Assembly (NCBI GenBank): GCA_020249285.1
Contig: JADCFX010000040.1
Coordinates: forward strand, 104,807 to 168,806
Source: Roseomonas sp.
GTDB lineage: Bacteria; Pseudomonadota; Alphaproteobacteria; Acetobacterales; Acetobacteraceae
Direction: 5' to 3'
DNA: 64,000 nt
The translations under genes and the position numbers were made by a program. The first letter of the stretch is position 1. Each line of letters begins with the position of its first letter. Positions 49,213-58,625 of this stretch are shown here, in pieces. Under the pieces are notes generated by a model that saw only the letters and a program-made list of their open reading frames with translations, ran no database searches and was not told the DNA's origin.

Positions 49213-49287
49213 GACGGTCAGACTAGGGCCACTGGACAGCCTGTCCAGCCCGTGGCGAGGTAGCTACCAAGCAAGGAGGAGGCGGTC

Positions 49288-50913
49288 ATGGAACAACGCG
49301 GGGCGGATATTCTGGTGGCGGCGCTGAAGCAGGCCGGAATCAGCCGCATTTTCACCCTTTCGGGCAACCACATCATGACGATTTTCGATGCCCTGATCGG
49401 CAGCGGGATCGAGATTGTGCACACCCGCCAGGAAGCCGCCGCGGTGCATATGGCCGATGCCTGGGCAAGGCTGACCGGCGAAGTGGGGGTCGCGATGGTG
49501 ACCGGCGGCCAGGGCCATACCAACGCCATCGCCGCGCTGCCGACGGCCATGGCCGGCGAAGTGCCGGTGCTGCTGCTTTCCGGCCATGCGCCCTTGCGCG
49601 AATTGGGCATGGGAAGTTTCCAGGAAATGCGCCAGGCCGATATGGCCGAACCGCTGACAAAGCTTTCCTTCACCGCATCAAGTACCGCAGCGATTGGCGC
49701 CGATCTGGCGCGCGCCTTCCGTGTAGCGCGGTCTGGCCGACCCGGGCCGGTGCATCTCAGCCTGCCGACCGATTTGATGGATGCGCGTATCACTGGCCCC
49801 GCCTTGCCGGAAGCGAGCGCCTTTACCGCCGAGCCCATGCCCTTGGGCGTTGAAGCGGCTCAGGCGATTGCAGGTATGATCGCCGGCGCGGCGCGGCCTG
49901 TGATCCTGGCGCCACCCGCCCTGTGCACCCCGCGCGGCAAGCCGATGCTGCAAGCGCTCAGCCGCGCGGCAGGCCTGCCGGTGATCCCCATGGAAAGCCC
50001 GCGCGGGCTGAATGATCCATCGCTTGGCGCCTATGCCGGCGTGCTGGCGGAAGCGGATTTGGTCGTGCTGCTGGGCAAGGCCTTGGATTTCTCGCTGCGC
50101 TTTGGCCGCGCGCCGGGGATTTCGCCGGATGCTCGCTTCATCCAGATTGAACCCGATGCGGCGGTGTTGGCCCGCGCTGCCCGCGCCCTGCCGGAGCGGA
50201 TTGCCTTGGCGGCGGTGGCAAGTGCTTCCGAGGCGACCGAAGCGCTGACCCGCGCCATGGAACCCCATGCCAATCAGGCCTGGGCAGCGCGATTGGCCGA
50301 GGCGATTGCCTACCGCCCGGCGGCTTGGGCAGCGCTTGCCGGAGCCAGCGGCGCGCCGATCCATCCCGCGACTCTGTTTCAGGTCGCCAAGCCCTTTCTC
50401 GAACAAAGCGCGGATGCCGTGCTGATCAGCGATGGCGGCGAAATAGGTCAATGGGCGCAGGCGATCCTCTCAGCGCCATCGCGCATCATCAATGGCTTGG
50501 CCGGCGCCATCGGCCCTTCCATACCCTTCGCCATGGCAGCGCGCGCCGCGAAGCCCGAAGCGCGGATTCTCGCCGTTTTGGGCGATGGCACTTTTGGCTT
50601 TCACATGGCGGAATTCGACACCGCCTGTCGCCACAAGCTGCCCTTCGTCGCCATTGTCGGCAATGATTCCCGCTGGAACGCGGAATATGAAATCCAGAAA
50701 CGCGATTACGGCGCGAACCGCACCCATGGCTGCGAATTGGCCCCCGGCACGCGCTATGATCTGGTGGCGGTGGCGCTAGGTGGGCATGGCGAATATGTCA
50801 CCAAGGCCGAGGAGATTGCGCCGGCGCTGGAACGCGCCTTTGCCTCCGGCAAGCCCGCTTGCGTGAATGTGGTGATTGAAGGTCAGCCGGCACCCAATAT
50901 CAGGATGGGCTGA
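49288..50913 (+). CDS. Thiamine diphosphate-dependent enzyme (acetolactate synthase-like)
   Basis: A 541-aa ThDP enzyme with an N-terminal Pyr domain (catalytic Glu in HTRQEAAAVHMADAWARLTG), a central domain and a C-terminal ThDP-binding GDGTFGFHMAEFDTACRH...N motif. Its relatives include acetolactate synthase, oxalyl-CoA decarboxylase and benzoylformate decarboxylase. A separate small subunit is not nearby. AAGGAGGAGG precedes the ATG. The exact substrate cannot be assigned. Confidence 0.82.
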   Translation: MEQRGADILVAALKQAGISRIFTLSGNHIMTIFDALIGSGIEIVHTRQEAAAVHMADAWARLTGEVGVAMVTGGQGHTNAIAALPTAMAGEVPVLLLSGHAPLRELGMGSFQEMRQADMAEPLTKLSFTASSTAAIGADLARAFRVARSGRPGPVHLSLPTDLMDARITGPALPEASAFTAEPMPLGVEAAQAIAGMIAGAARPVILAPPALCTPRGKPMLQALSRAAGLPVIPMESPRGLNDPSLGAYAGVLAEADLVVLLGKALDFSLRFGRAPGISPDARFIQIEPDAAVLARAARALPERIALAAVASASEATEALTRAMEPHANQAWAARLAEAIAYRPAAWAALAGASGAPIHPATLFQVAKPFLEQSADAVLISDGGEIGQWAQAILSAPSRIINGLAGAIGPSIPFAMAARAAKPEARILAVLGDGTFGFHMAEFDTACRHKLPFVAIVGNDSRWNAEYEIQKRDYGANRTHGCELAPGTRYDLVAVALGGHGEYVTKAEEIAPALERAFASGKPACVNVVIEGQPAPNIRMG

Positions 50914-50925
50914 ACATATCTGCTC

Positions 50926-50965
50926 AGTGCCTGTCCGGCGCAAATTCCTTTACCGGACAGGCACT
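50926..50965. repeat. 13-bp perfect inverted repeat, terminator-like
   Basis: AGTGCCTGTCCGG and CCGGACAGGCACT flank a 14-base loop, 12 bases after the ThDP gene stop. It probably ends that transcript, though there is no long T-run. Confidence 0.6.
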
Positions 50966-51026
50966 AAAAGTTTAGTTGGTCGCATGCCCCGGACAGCAAA
51001 GTCATTCCGCGTGGCTCGGACATGCT

Positions 51027-51341
51027 CTAGAAACCTCGGTTGAAGGGCCAATCCTCCGTGGCCGAGATGAAACGAAACGCTTTGGCATTCGCTTCATAAG
51101 CGCGTTTTGCGATCATGATATCAACCATGGCCGTCTCAAGGGCTTCCTGCCCCTGAATGGCGGCAATGCCAGAACCGATGCCTTCTCGAGGGATGGGCGG
51201 GACAAACACAGGCCGTTCTGGCACTGCGGTAGTATTGGCGAGGCGTATTGCCGCGATTTCCAGACGCTCCACGGCTCGCTGCATGCCGCTCAGCGTCGCA
51301 TTCATTGCGGCATTGATGCCGCCGGGGATGGTTTTCGTCAT
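51027..51341 (-). CDS. Orphan protein with flagellar basal-body rod C-terminal motif
   Basis: A 104-aa protein whose residues 66-92 (ALETAMVDIMIAKRAYEANA) match the C-terminal helix of flagellar rod/hook proteins (FlgC/FlgB type). It also has a Pro-rich middle (VFVPPIPREG). No other flagellar gene is nearby. It may be a degenerate paralogue or a secreted helical protein. Confidence 0.6.
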   Translation of the reverse strand: MTKTIPGGINAAMNATLSGMQRAVERLEIAAIRLANTTAVPERPVFVPPIPREGIGSGIAAIQGQEALETAMVDIMIAKRAYEANAKAFRFISATEDWPFNRGF

Positions 51342-51430
51342 GCAGCTAATCTAGCCGATATTCGTAAACAAAGTTCTGAAGAATAGACACCCCTGGTGGA
51401 AATCTGCGGCCACCCCTCACTTTTTTTGGT

Positions 51431-52540
51431 TCACTCCGCCGCAGCCCGCCGATCAAGATGCTGGCGCAGCCTTGGCATCACTTCCTGCGCCAGGCGGGCC
51501 ATGCTCTCGGCCTCCCAGGCGGCATTGGGGCCGGACCAATCAAGCCCCGCCATCAGCACATGGCCATAGGGCCCGGCTTCCTTACGCAGCGCGATCAGCT
51601 TGTCCAACACGGTGCGCGGGCTGCCGGCAATTACGCAGGCGTCAATCATATCCTCGGCCGTTGCGGTGTTATGGTCCATGTCTTCGCGCGGCGTCATGGT
51701 GGCGGCCAGCCCCGCGCGCTTCGCCAAACTGCCGAGGTATTCGAAGTAATAGCGTGTGGCGCCTTCCTCCGCGGTGGCGCGGGCGCGGGCTTCGGCATCC
51801 GTCGCCGCAATCACAAAATTCCGCGCCATGCGCCAACGCGCGCCATCGGGCGCCTGGCCGGCTTCGCGGAGGCCCGCTGCGAAGCTCTGCCAATGGCCGG
51901 CCAAGATTCGGTGCGCCACGAAATTGGCGCTGATCACGCCCCAGCCGCGCTTGGCCGCCAGCGCCACGCCCTGCGAATCCTTGGAACGGGCAGAGATATG
52001 AATGGAAGGCCCGCCCGGCTGGAAGGGCTTTGGCATGAAGCCCACCCCATATTTGGGCAGCACATTGCGCGAAATCTTCACCGGCCAGGTTTCCCCGCCC
52101 ACATCATATGGTGGCTCGGCGGCCCAAATGCGCTGGATGGTCTCAAGCGATTCGACCATGCGCTTGCCGCGTTCCTTGGGTTCGATATCGCCAAACAGCT
52201 CAAAATCCGAAGAAAGCCCTCCGGCGCCAATCCCCATCATAAAGCGCCCCTGCGCCATATGATCGAATTGCGCGACCTCAGCCGCGACAATCGCCGGGTG
52301 GTGATTGGGCAGGTTGATCACGCCGGTGCCGAAATTCAGGCTCGTGCGATGCACCAGCCCCGCCATGAACATCAAGGGCGATGCAATAGGTTCGGATGTG
52401 GCGGAAAAATGCTCCCCCACCCAAACCTCCTGAAAGCCCAGGCGATCCGCGAGCAGGGATTTTTCCGTATCCTCTGCCAGGGTTTCATGCATGGGGCGCT
52501 CCGGCGGATGGAGCGGCATCATGAATAGGCCAAGATGCAT
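51431..52540 (-). CDS. LLM-class flavin-dependent oxidoreductase
   Basis: A 369-aa luciferase-like monooxygenase: HLGLFMMPLHPPERPMHETL, VWVGEHFSA, NFGTGVINLPNHHPAIVAAE and GRFMMGIGAGGLSSDFELFG. It uses reduced FMN or F420-like flavin; the substrate is unknown. ATG 52540 has GAGGAAG upstream; the frame extends five codons further. Confidence 0.87.
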   Translation of the reverse strand: MHLGLFMMPLHPPERPMHETLAEDTEKSLLADRLGFQEVWVGEHFSATSEPIASPLMFMAGLVHRTSLNFGTGVINLPNHHPAIVAAEVAQFDHMAQGRFMMGIGAGGLSSDFELFGDIEPKERGKRMVESLETIQRIWAAEPPYDVGGETWPVKISRNVLPKYGVGFMPKPFQPGGPSIHISARSKDSQGVALAAKRGWGVISANFVAHRILAGHWQSFAAGLREAGQAPDGARWRMARNFVIAATDAEARARATAEEGATRYYFEYLGSLAKRAGLAATMTPREDMDHNTATAEDMIDACVIAGSPRTVLDKLIALRKEAGPYGHVLMAGLDWSGPNAAWEAESMARLAQEVMPRLRQHLDRRAAAE

Positions 52541-52673
52541 AAGGCGCTTCCTCAATTAATTTTGGGCGATGGGTTTCGCCATTCTGTCATAAAACCTACT
52601 GCAAGCCACCGGCCCAAGTGAAGGGGGGAGGAAGGGCCTTGCCAGGGGGCGGTTCTACCCCGATGTTTCTGAA

Positions 52674-53999
52674 GTGATCCCTTCAGCCAGACTAGCCGCG
52701 GCGATCGAGCTTTTGTCAGCGCTCGAAGCCCAATGCTTCGCCCCCGATGCCCGTCGCCGCCCCGCCGATGCCGTGGCCAGCGATTTTTTCCGCGCCCGGC
52801 GCTTTATTGGCGGGGGAGATCGGCGGAGCGTCAGCGAATGGGTCTGGGGCGTGGTGCGGCAAAGGCTGCGGCTGGATTGGAACCTGGCACGCCTGCCGGC
52901 TGAACCCACGCCACGCCTATTGCTGATGGCCTATCTGGTGCTGGTGGCGCGCTGGACCGAAGCGGATATCGGCCGGGGCTTTTCGGGCGAACGCTATGGC
53001 GCGGCCCCGCCCAATGCGGCGGAGGCCCGCGCTGTCCGCATCATGGCCGGGCGAGAGCTTATGCACCCGGATATGTCCGAATCGGTACGCTTCAACCTGC
53101 CGGAATGGCTGCTGCCTGATTTCCAGGCGCGTTTCGGCGCGGCGCTGGCAGACGAATCCGCCGCCATGGAACAGCCCGCAGCCCTTGATCTGCGCGCCAA
53201 TATGCTGCGCGGCACGCGGGCGGAAGCCGCGGCCAGCCTGGCGACTGAGGGCATCGCGACCGAAGCAACGCCCTTTTCCCCCTGGGGGCTGCGCGTGCCA
53301 TCCCGCCGCCCGGTGACGGGCACGGCCGCCTTCAAGGCCGGCTTGATAGAAGTGCAGGATGAAGGCAGCCAATTGATTGCGCTTTTGGCCGATGCGCGCC
53401 CCGGGATGCGGGTTGCCGATTACTGCGCCGGCGCCGGGGGTAAGACGCTGGCCATGGCCGCCACCATGGAAAATCGTGGCAAGATCACCGCCTGCGATAC
53501 CTCCGCCCCGCGCCTTGAGGGGGCGGCGCTGAGGTTCCGCCGCGCCGGGGTGGATAATGCCGAACGCCATTTGTTGAGCGCCGGGGACCGCTGGGCCAAG
53601 CGCCGCGCCGGCAGTTTTGATCGCGTTTTGGTGGATGCGCCCTGCACCGGCACCGGCACTTGGCGGCGCAACCCGGATGCCCGGCTGCGCACCCGCCCGC
53701 AGGATCTAACCGAGCTTATTGCAGTGCAAAACGACATTCTGGAAAGGGCAAGAGAATTAGTGCGTCCGGGCGGCAGATTGGTCTACGCTACCTGTTCTGT
53801 ATTGCCCGCGGAGAATGAGGAGCGAATGGAAAGCTTCCTGGCGAGTAACCCGGATTTCGCGCCGATGGCGCTTGAAGCGCTCTGGCCCGCGCTGCGCCCA
53901 GGCGTGGAGCAGCCCTGCGCGGGCCCGTGGTTGCGGCTTTCTCCGGGGGCGCATGGTACGGATGGATTCTTCTGCGCTGTACTGGAAAGAAAGCCATGA
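52674..53999 (+). CDS. RsmB/NSUN-type RNA (cytosine-5) methyltransferase
   Basis: A 441-aa methyltransferase with an N-terminal NusB-like helical region. It has SAM motif VADYCAGAGGKTLAMAA, catalytic DAPCTGTGTWRRNPD and second Cys in VYATCSVLPAENEERM. It methylates cytosine in rRNA, probably 16S rRNA. The start is GTG 52674. It is coupled to the next gene by ATGA. Confidence 0.88.
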   Translation: MIPSARLAAAIELLSALEAQCFAPDARRRPADAVASDFFRARRFIGGGDRRSVSEWVWGVVRQRLRLDWNLARLPAEPTPRLLLMAYLVLVARWTEADIGRGFSGERYGAAPPNAAEARAVRIMAGRELMHPDMSESVRFNLPEWLLPDFQARFGAALADESAAMEQPAALDLRANMLRGTRAEAAASLATEGIATEATPFSPWGLRVPSRRPVTGTAAFKAGLIEVQDEGSQLIALLADARPGMRVADYCAGAGGKTLAMAATMENRGKITACDTSAPRLEGAALRFRRAGVDNAERHLLSAGDRWAKRRAGSFDRVLVDAPCTGTGTWRRNPDARLRTRPQDLTELIAVQNDILERARELVRPGGRLVYATCSVLPAENEERMESFLASNPDFAPMALEALWPALRPGVEQPCAGPWLRLSPGAHGTDGFFCAVLERKP

Positions 54000-54574
54000 T
54001 CGCGATCCGCCGCGCCCGTGCCAGTGATGCCGCCGCGATTGGTGCACTGCATGTCGCGGTATGGCGCAGCACCTATGCCGGCATTCTGCCCGATGCCTAT
54101 CTGGCGGGGCTTTCCGCGACTCGCATTGCGGCGTCCTATCAGCGCGACATGTTCGACCGGCGCGGCGGCTATGCCGTGTTTGTCGCGGTGGCGTCTGGCG
54201 ATGACGCGCCGGAAGGCAGTGCGCCGGATGAGGCGACGATCATCGGCTTTGCCTCTGGCGGGCGGTCCCGGCGGGGGGACCTCGCGGATGGGGAAATCAA
54301 TACGCTCTATTTGAATGAGGATTACCGGGACCGTGGCACTGGCCGGCGGCTGATGCGCGCGGCGGCGGCGCATTTGCGCGTGGTGGGGTGCCGTTCGGCC
54401 ATGGTTTGGGTGCTGCGCGACAACCCAACCCAATGGTTCTACCGCCATCTGGGCGGACGGGTGGTGGCGCGCGGGCAGACCCGCGTGGGTGGCCAGCCGG
54501 TGGAACAGGTGGCGATGCTGTGGGAGCCCATTGATACGCTGCTGGCGGCCACCGCCGCGGCGCCGGAGGCCTGA
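53996..54574 (+). CDS. GNAT acetyltransferase
   Basis: A 192-aa acetyltransferase starting MIAIRRARASDAAAIGALHV, with TIIGFASGGRSRRG, the acetyl-CoA loop YRDRGTGRRLMRAAAAHL and VLRDNPTQWFYRHLGG. The substrate is unknown. It overlaps the RNA methyltransferase stop by four bases and ends immediately before the 57-bp repeat array. Confidence 0.85.
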   Translation: MIAIRRARASDAAAIGALHVAVWRSTYAGILPDAYLAGLSATRIAASYQRDMFDRRGGYAVFVAVASGDDAPEGSAPDEATIIGFASGGRSRRGDLADGEINTLYLNEDYRDRGTGRRLMRAAAAHLRVVGCRSAMVWVLRDNPTQWFYRHLGGRVVARGQTRVGGQPVEQVAMLWEPIDTLLAATAAAPEA

Positions 54575-54789
54575 GCATTTTCAAGCCAAGTGGACACACT
54601 TGGCGACTCGGAAAATGCGATCAAGCCTGGAGCATTTTCAAGCCAAGTGTGCCCACTTGGCGGCTCGGAAAATGCGATCAAACCCAGAGCATTTTCAAGC
54701 CAAGTGGGCACACTTGGCGACTCGGAAAATGCGACCAAGCCTGGAGCATTTTCAAGCCAAGCGGATACACTTGGCGGCTCGGAAAATGC
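54575..54789. repeat. Four tandem 57-bp palindromic repeats upstream of guaA
   Basis: Units start at 54575, 54632, 54689 and 54746. Each contains GCATTTTC-AA-GCCAAGTG-N4-CACTTGGC-N6-GAAAATGC, a hairpin with two 8-bp stems, followed by about 13 linker bases. Units differ mainly in the loop and linker. Period 57 is divisible by three, and the array is open in several frames, encoding 19-aa pseudo-repeats that are probably not translated. The same unit occurs singly at 22303. Confidence 0.9.
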
Positions 54790-54841
54790 GACCAAACAAA
54801 CCCTAACTTGCCGGACGGCGCGGCTTGTGGTGCAAGCCCTC

Positions 54842-56422
54842 ATGGCCCCTGAACCGCACGACTCCTCCCCCCGGCACGATCATGTGCTGATCCTCGATTT
54901 CGGTAGCCAGATGACGCAGCTGATTGCCCGCCGCGTGCGGGAATCAGGCGTTTATTGCGAAGTTTGGCCCTTTCACCACGCGCCCGAAGAACGCATCCGC
55001 ACCTTTGCGCCGCGCGGCATTATTCTGTCTGGCGGGCCGGCCAGCGTGACCGAAGGCGAAAGCCCGCGCGCACCGGAGGTGGTGTTCACGCTCGGCGTGC
55101 CGGTGATGGCAATTTGTTACGGACAGCAAACCATGGCGACGCAGTTGGGGGGCGTGGTGGAGCCTTCCGATCACCGCGAATTCGGCCGCGCCTTTGTAGA
55201 TGTAACAGACGAATGCGCCATCACCCGCGGCGTCTGGGCCAAGGGCGCGCGCGAACAAGTGTGGATGAGCCATGGTGATCGTATCACGGCCCTGCCGCCC
55301 GGCTTTCGGAGTGTCGCGAGCAGCGAGGGCGCGCCCTTCGCCGTTATCGCCGATGATGCGCGGCAGTTTTACGGCACCATGTTCCACCCGGAAGTGGTGC
55401 ATACCCCGCATGGCGCGGCGCTGCTGAAGAATTTCACCCATGGCGTTTGCGGCTGCGCTGGCGATTGGACCATGGCGGGTTTCCGCCAGGAAGCGGTCGC
55501 GCGCATTCGCGCCCTGGTGGGTCAAGGGCGCGTTGTGTGTGGGCTTTCCGGCGGCGTTGATAGCTCAGTCGCTGCCGTGCTGATCCATGAGGCGATTGGC
55601 GATCAACTGACCTGCATTTACGTGGATCACGGGCTGATGCGCGCGAATGAGAGCGAACAGGTGGTCAGCACCTTCCGCGACCGCTTCAACATCAAGCTGA
55701 TCCATCGCGATGCTTCGGATTTGTTTCTGGGCCAGCTTTCCGGCGTGACAGACCCGGAGGTAAAGCGCAAAACCATCGGGCGTTTGTTCATTGAAGTGTT
55801 CGAAGAAGAACAGAACAAGCTGGGTGGTGCGGATTTCCTGGCGCAAGGCACGCTTTACCCGGATGTGATTGAAAGCGTCTCGGCGACTGGCGGGCCATCT
55901 GTCACCATCAAATCGCATCACAATGTCGGCGGCTTGCCGGCACATATGCGCATGAAGCTTGTTGAGCCACTGCGCGATTTGTTCAAGGACGAAGTGCGCG
56001 CCCTGGGGCGAGAGCTTGGCATTCCGGAAGAAATCGTGGGCCGCCATCCCTTCCCGGGGCCGGGCCTGGCCATTCGCATCCCCGGTGAAGTAACGCGCGA
56101 AAAGGCTGATCTGCTCCGCCGAGTGGATACGGTGTTCCTTGAAGAAATCCGCAATGCCGGGCTGTATGACGCGATCTGGCAGGCCTTTGCGGTGTTGCTG
56201 CCCGTGCGCACGGTGGGTGTTATGGGCGATGGGCGGACCTATGATCAGGCTTGTGCGCTGCGTGCCGTGACCAGCACGGATGGCATGACGGCGGATGTCT
56301 ATCCCTTCAACATGGACTTCCTGAACCGCGTGGCAGCGCGGATTGTGAATGAGGTGCGCGGGATCAATCGCGTGACCTATGACATCACAAGCAAGCCGCC
56401 GGGGACGATTGAGTGGGAGTAA
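54842..56422 (+). CDS. guaA: GMP synthase (glutamine-hydrolysing)
   Basis: A 526-aa enzyme with an N-terminal glutaminase domain ([20 protein letters not shown]; nucleophile Cys in [18 protein letters not shown]) and a C-terminal synthetase with P-loop [12 protein letters not shown]. It ends in the invariant [10 protein letters not shown]. It converts XMP to GMP. ATG 54842 gives the family start; the frame upstream through the repeats is rejected. Its 3' end is the apparent insertion site of the following island. Confidence 0.98.
   Translation: MAPEPHDSSPRHDHVLILDFGSQMTQLIARRVRESGVYCEVWPFHHAPEERIRTFAPRGIILSGGPASVTEGESPRAPEVVFTLGVPVMAICYGQQTMATQLGGVVEPSDHREFGRAFVDVTDECAITRGVWAKGAREQVWMSHGDRITALPPGFRSVASSEGAPFAVIADDARQFYGTMFHPEVVHTPHGAALLKNFTHGVCGCAGDWTMAGFRQEAVARIRALVGQGRVVCGLSGGVDSSVAAVLIHEAIGDQLTCIYVDHGLMRANESEQVVSTFRDRFNIKLIHRDASDLFLGQLSGVTDPEVKRKTIGRLFIEVFEEEQNKLGGADFLAQGTLYPDVIESVSATGGPSVTIKSHHNVGGLPAHMRMKLVEPLRDLFKDEVRALGRELGIPEEIVGRHPFPGPGLAIRIPGEVTREKADLLRRVDTVFLEEIRNAGLYDAIWQAFAVLLPVRTVGVMGDGRTYDQACALRAVTSTDGMTADVYPFNMDFLNRVAARIVNEVRGINRVTYDITSKPPGTIEWE
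56405..56422. other. Candidate attachment site at the 3' end of guaA
   Basis: The conserved last codons of guaA (GATTGAGTGGGAGTAA) are a known integration target for tyrosine-recombinase islands. Composition and gene content change sharply just after the stop, and an integrase follows 163 bases later. I found no second copy of this sequence in the window, so the right end lies outside or was lost. Confidence 0.5.
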
Positions 56423-56585
56423 GAAAAATTCCTTAAATAATTGAAAATGCTTGATATAAAACTTGCATGCTAGTTTCACGCTCTTAATTTTCCCGTTGCT
56501 TTTCAGCGCGTGCCAGCGCAATATTGCACGGGAAGCTGCACAGTCTTGCAGCTACTCCTTTTCGTAGTGGCTCGGGCACCCTCGG

Positions 56586-57875
56586 ATGGTCATCAAAAAG
56601 CAGGATTTTGACGAGGATGAGGTCGTCATTTTCGACGATGCCATCGTCTACAAACGCGGCGACTACTGGCAATTCCGGCTGTGGCTGCGGAAGGAGAATA
56701 AATATGTCCGACGCAGCCTCGGCACGCGAAATCGTACTACGGCCATAGACAAGGGCAAGGCACTCTATCTAGAGCTTCTTGCCAATCTCAAGCAGGGCAA
56801 AACCTACTTCTCAATCGACGCGAAAAAAGCCGTCGACCTTTACGTCGCGCATCGCCGAAAGGACGTGGAGATTGGATTGATTGTCCCAGGCAGGCTCAGC
56901 ACCATCAATGCGCATCTCAAGAATTGGCTCAACTTCATCGGTCACGACACAAAACTGAAAGAGATGGAGCGCACGGACTGCGAGGGCTATTTCCATTCGC
57001 GGGTGAAGGGCGCAGGCCGAACGGCAGCCCGCCAGGTCACCGTGCAGAATGAGCAGAGCACCATCAACGCCATGATGGACTGGCTGTTTAAGCGAGGTGA
57101 GGCCAGCATCGACGGCTTTGACTTCCGCAAACTGCCACGCATCGACACGCGGGACGATGCGATCCGGCGTGCGACCTTCTACGACGAAGAAATCAAAGCC
57201 GTCCATCAAGCCATCGACGGCTATTGCGATCGGGAACGCAACGCGCTGGACGAGCGGGAATGGCTGATGCGCTGCGTCGCTGGGCAGTTTTTCCGAATGG
57301 CCGCTATGTCGGGGCTGCGCGTGGGCGAGCTGATGCAGCTGACGTGGCACGATGTGTGGTGGCGCGGGCATTGGTCGAAGCGTCAGGAAAAGACGATCAA
57401 CCTGGTGAATGTCACGGTCCGCGCTAGCACCAGCAAGGTGCGGAAAAGCCGTGAACTTTACTTCAAGGATGATGGATACCTGCACGATTGGCGCGACATC
57501 GTTGCGCCCCTATGGGCTGATGCTAGCGAGAAGGGCAAGCTGATCTTCTCCATCGATGGGAAGGCACCGATCACGAAGCGCGCGCTCTACTACCATTTCG
57601 ATAAGGTGCTGGAGCTGGCAGGCATACAGCGCGCCGACCGGGACCTCGTGCCCTACAGCTTCCGGCACTATTTCATCACCGAGCGCATCACCGCAGGCCT
57701 AAGCTACCAGCAGGTGGCCGAGATGTGTGGCACGTCGATCGCGCAGATCGAGCGCACATACTTCCATCTCAATGATGATGCCCGCGTCGCCCATGCAGTG
57801 GCCGGCTATGAGATCGACGACGACGGCGTGGTGGTGCCACTGGATGACGCGGAGGACCAAGATGGAGCAGCCTAA
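56586..57875 (+). CDS. Tyrosine recombinase/phage-type integrase
   Basis: A 429-aa integrase with an N-terminal arm and core-binding region (about 1-190). Its catalytic domain has Arg in MSGLRVGELMQL, SFRHYF (box II, with Ser in place of the usual His) and the Tyr nucleophile in IAQIERTYFHL. It probably inserted the island at guaA. It overlaps the next small gene by 14 bases. Codon use differs from the chromosomal genes. Confidence 0.9.
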   Translation: MVIKKQDFDEDEVVIFDDAIVYKRGDYWQFRLWLRKENKYVRRSLGTRNRTTAIDKGKALYLELLANLKQGKTYFSIDAKKAVDLYVAHRRKDVEIGLIVPGRLSTINAHLKNWLNFIGHDTKLKEMERTDCEGYFHSRVKGAGRTAARQVTVQNEQSTINAMMDWLFKRGEASIDGFDFRKLPRIDTRDDAIRRATFYDEEIKAVHQAIDGYCDRERNALDEREWLMRCVAGQFFRMAAMSGLRVGELMQLTWHDVWWRGHWSKRQEKTINLVNVTVRASTSKVRKSRELYFKDDGYLHDWRDIVAPLWADASEKGKLIFSIDGKAPITKRALYYHFDKVLELAGIQRADRDLVPYSFRHYFITERITAGLSYQQVAEMCGTSIAQIERTYFHLNDDARVAHAVAGYEIDDDGVVVPLDDAEDQDGAA

Positions 57876-58155
57876 TCTAGAAACGCGGTGGATCGTGCTC
57901 GGCACTGATGGGCGGCACGTCACGCTCGGCCGGCACACCGACCCCACGCAGGAGGAAGTGGCTGCGGCAGAGGCCGGGCTGGCTGCGCAGGGGCTAGCCG
58001 GGTGGCTGGTGGTGATGAAGGGCGGCTATTACGTGCAAGGCAAGCCATCCCTGATGATGGTGCGGGCGCTGGCGAACCCAGCCCGTGCGTTCGAGGAGGC
58101 CGCCGCCGACTTCGAGGCGAAGCGCAAGGCAACGCTTGCCAGCGCTGGTGGCTAG
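57862..58155 (+). CDS. Small hypothetical protein after the integrase
   Basis: A 97-aa protein with MEQPNLETRWIVLGTDGRHV, a helical TQEEVAAAEAGLAAQGLAGW region and a Lys/Ala-rich C-terminus. The fold could be a small regulator or excisionase-like protein, but no family is recognised. It overlaps the integrase end, implying coupled expression. Confidence 0.6.
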   Translation: MEQPNLETRWIVLGTDGRHVTLGRHTDPTQEEVAAAEAGLAAQGLAGWLVVMKGGYYVQGKPSLMMVRALANPARAFEEAAADFEAKRKATLASAGG

Positions 58156-58173
58156 ACGGGCGAATTACACACC

Positions 58174-58592
58174 ATGGTCGACCGCCTCTCCCGTGAAGCC
58201 CGTAGCAAACTCATGGCTGGGGTCGGCAGCAGGGATACCGCGTCAGAACTGACCGTTAGGCGGCTGCTGCACGCCTTGGGATACCGCTTCCGCCAGCATC
58301 GTCGCGATCTTCCTGGCACGCCGGACATCGTGCTTCCTGGCCGTCGCAAGGTAATTTTCGTCCATGGGAGCTTCTGGCACGGGCATCCAGGATGCGCCGC
58401 TTCGCCACACGCCCGGCGACACGCCCCGAATTCTGGGCTGAGAAGATTGACCGCAATCAGAAGCGAGACCGGATCGCGGTCGCCCGGCTGCGCCGTCTTG
58501 GCTGGTCGGTCGCCACTGTTTGGGAATGCAGCTTGCGCCGGCCCGAGCACGTCGCGGCTAAGCTTCGTCGGTTCGTGGATAGCGGTCACTGA
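58174..58592 (+). pseudogene. vsr: Vsr endonuclease, frameshifted
   Basis: The N-terminal frame (MVDRLSREARSKLMAGVGSR, then LPGTPDIVLPGRRKVIFVHG) is a very-short-patch-repair endonuclease, which nicks T:G mismatches made by deamination of 5-methylcytosine. At about 58392 the frame shifts: RRFATRPATRPEFWAEKIDR and VATVWECSL continue in another frame, consistent with loss of one C after GGATG. The Zn-binding Cys of HGCFWH is Ser here (HGSFWHGH). It lies before the C5 methyltransferase, the usual pairing. Confidence 0.8.
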
Positions 58593-58625
58593 CTATATTC
58601 GGTAGCCTGCGCGTGTTCGTCGCAA

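Noticed and set aside
51458..52528. 356-codon open frame opposite the LLM oxidoreductase
   Set aside because: Antisense shadow; the opposite strand encodes a clear family protein.
54575..54789. CRISPR array
   Set aside because: Units are nearly identical over the whole 57 bp, with no unique spacers and no cas genes.
54590..54841. In-frame N-terminal extension of guaA through the 57-bp repeats
   Set aside because: The extension only translates the repeat array; GuaA normally starts near the ATG at 54842, and the repeats are open in several frames on both strands.
55565..56521. 318-codon open frame opposite guaA
   Set aside because: Antisense shadow of guaA with no recognisable protein.
56423..56585. 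tRNA gene as attachment site
   Set aside because: No tRNA-like sequence found; the island abuts the guaA 3' end instead.
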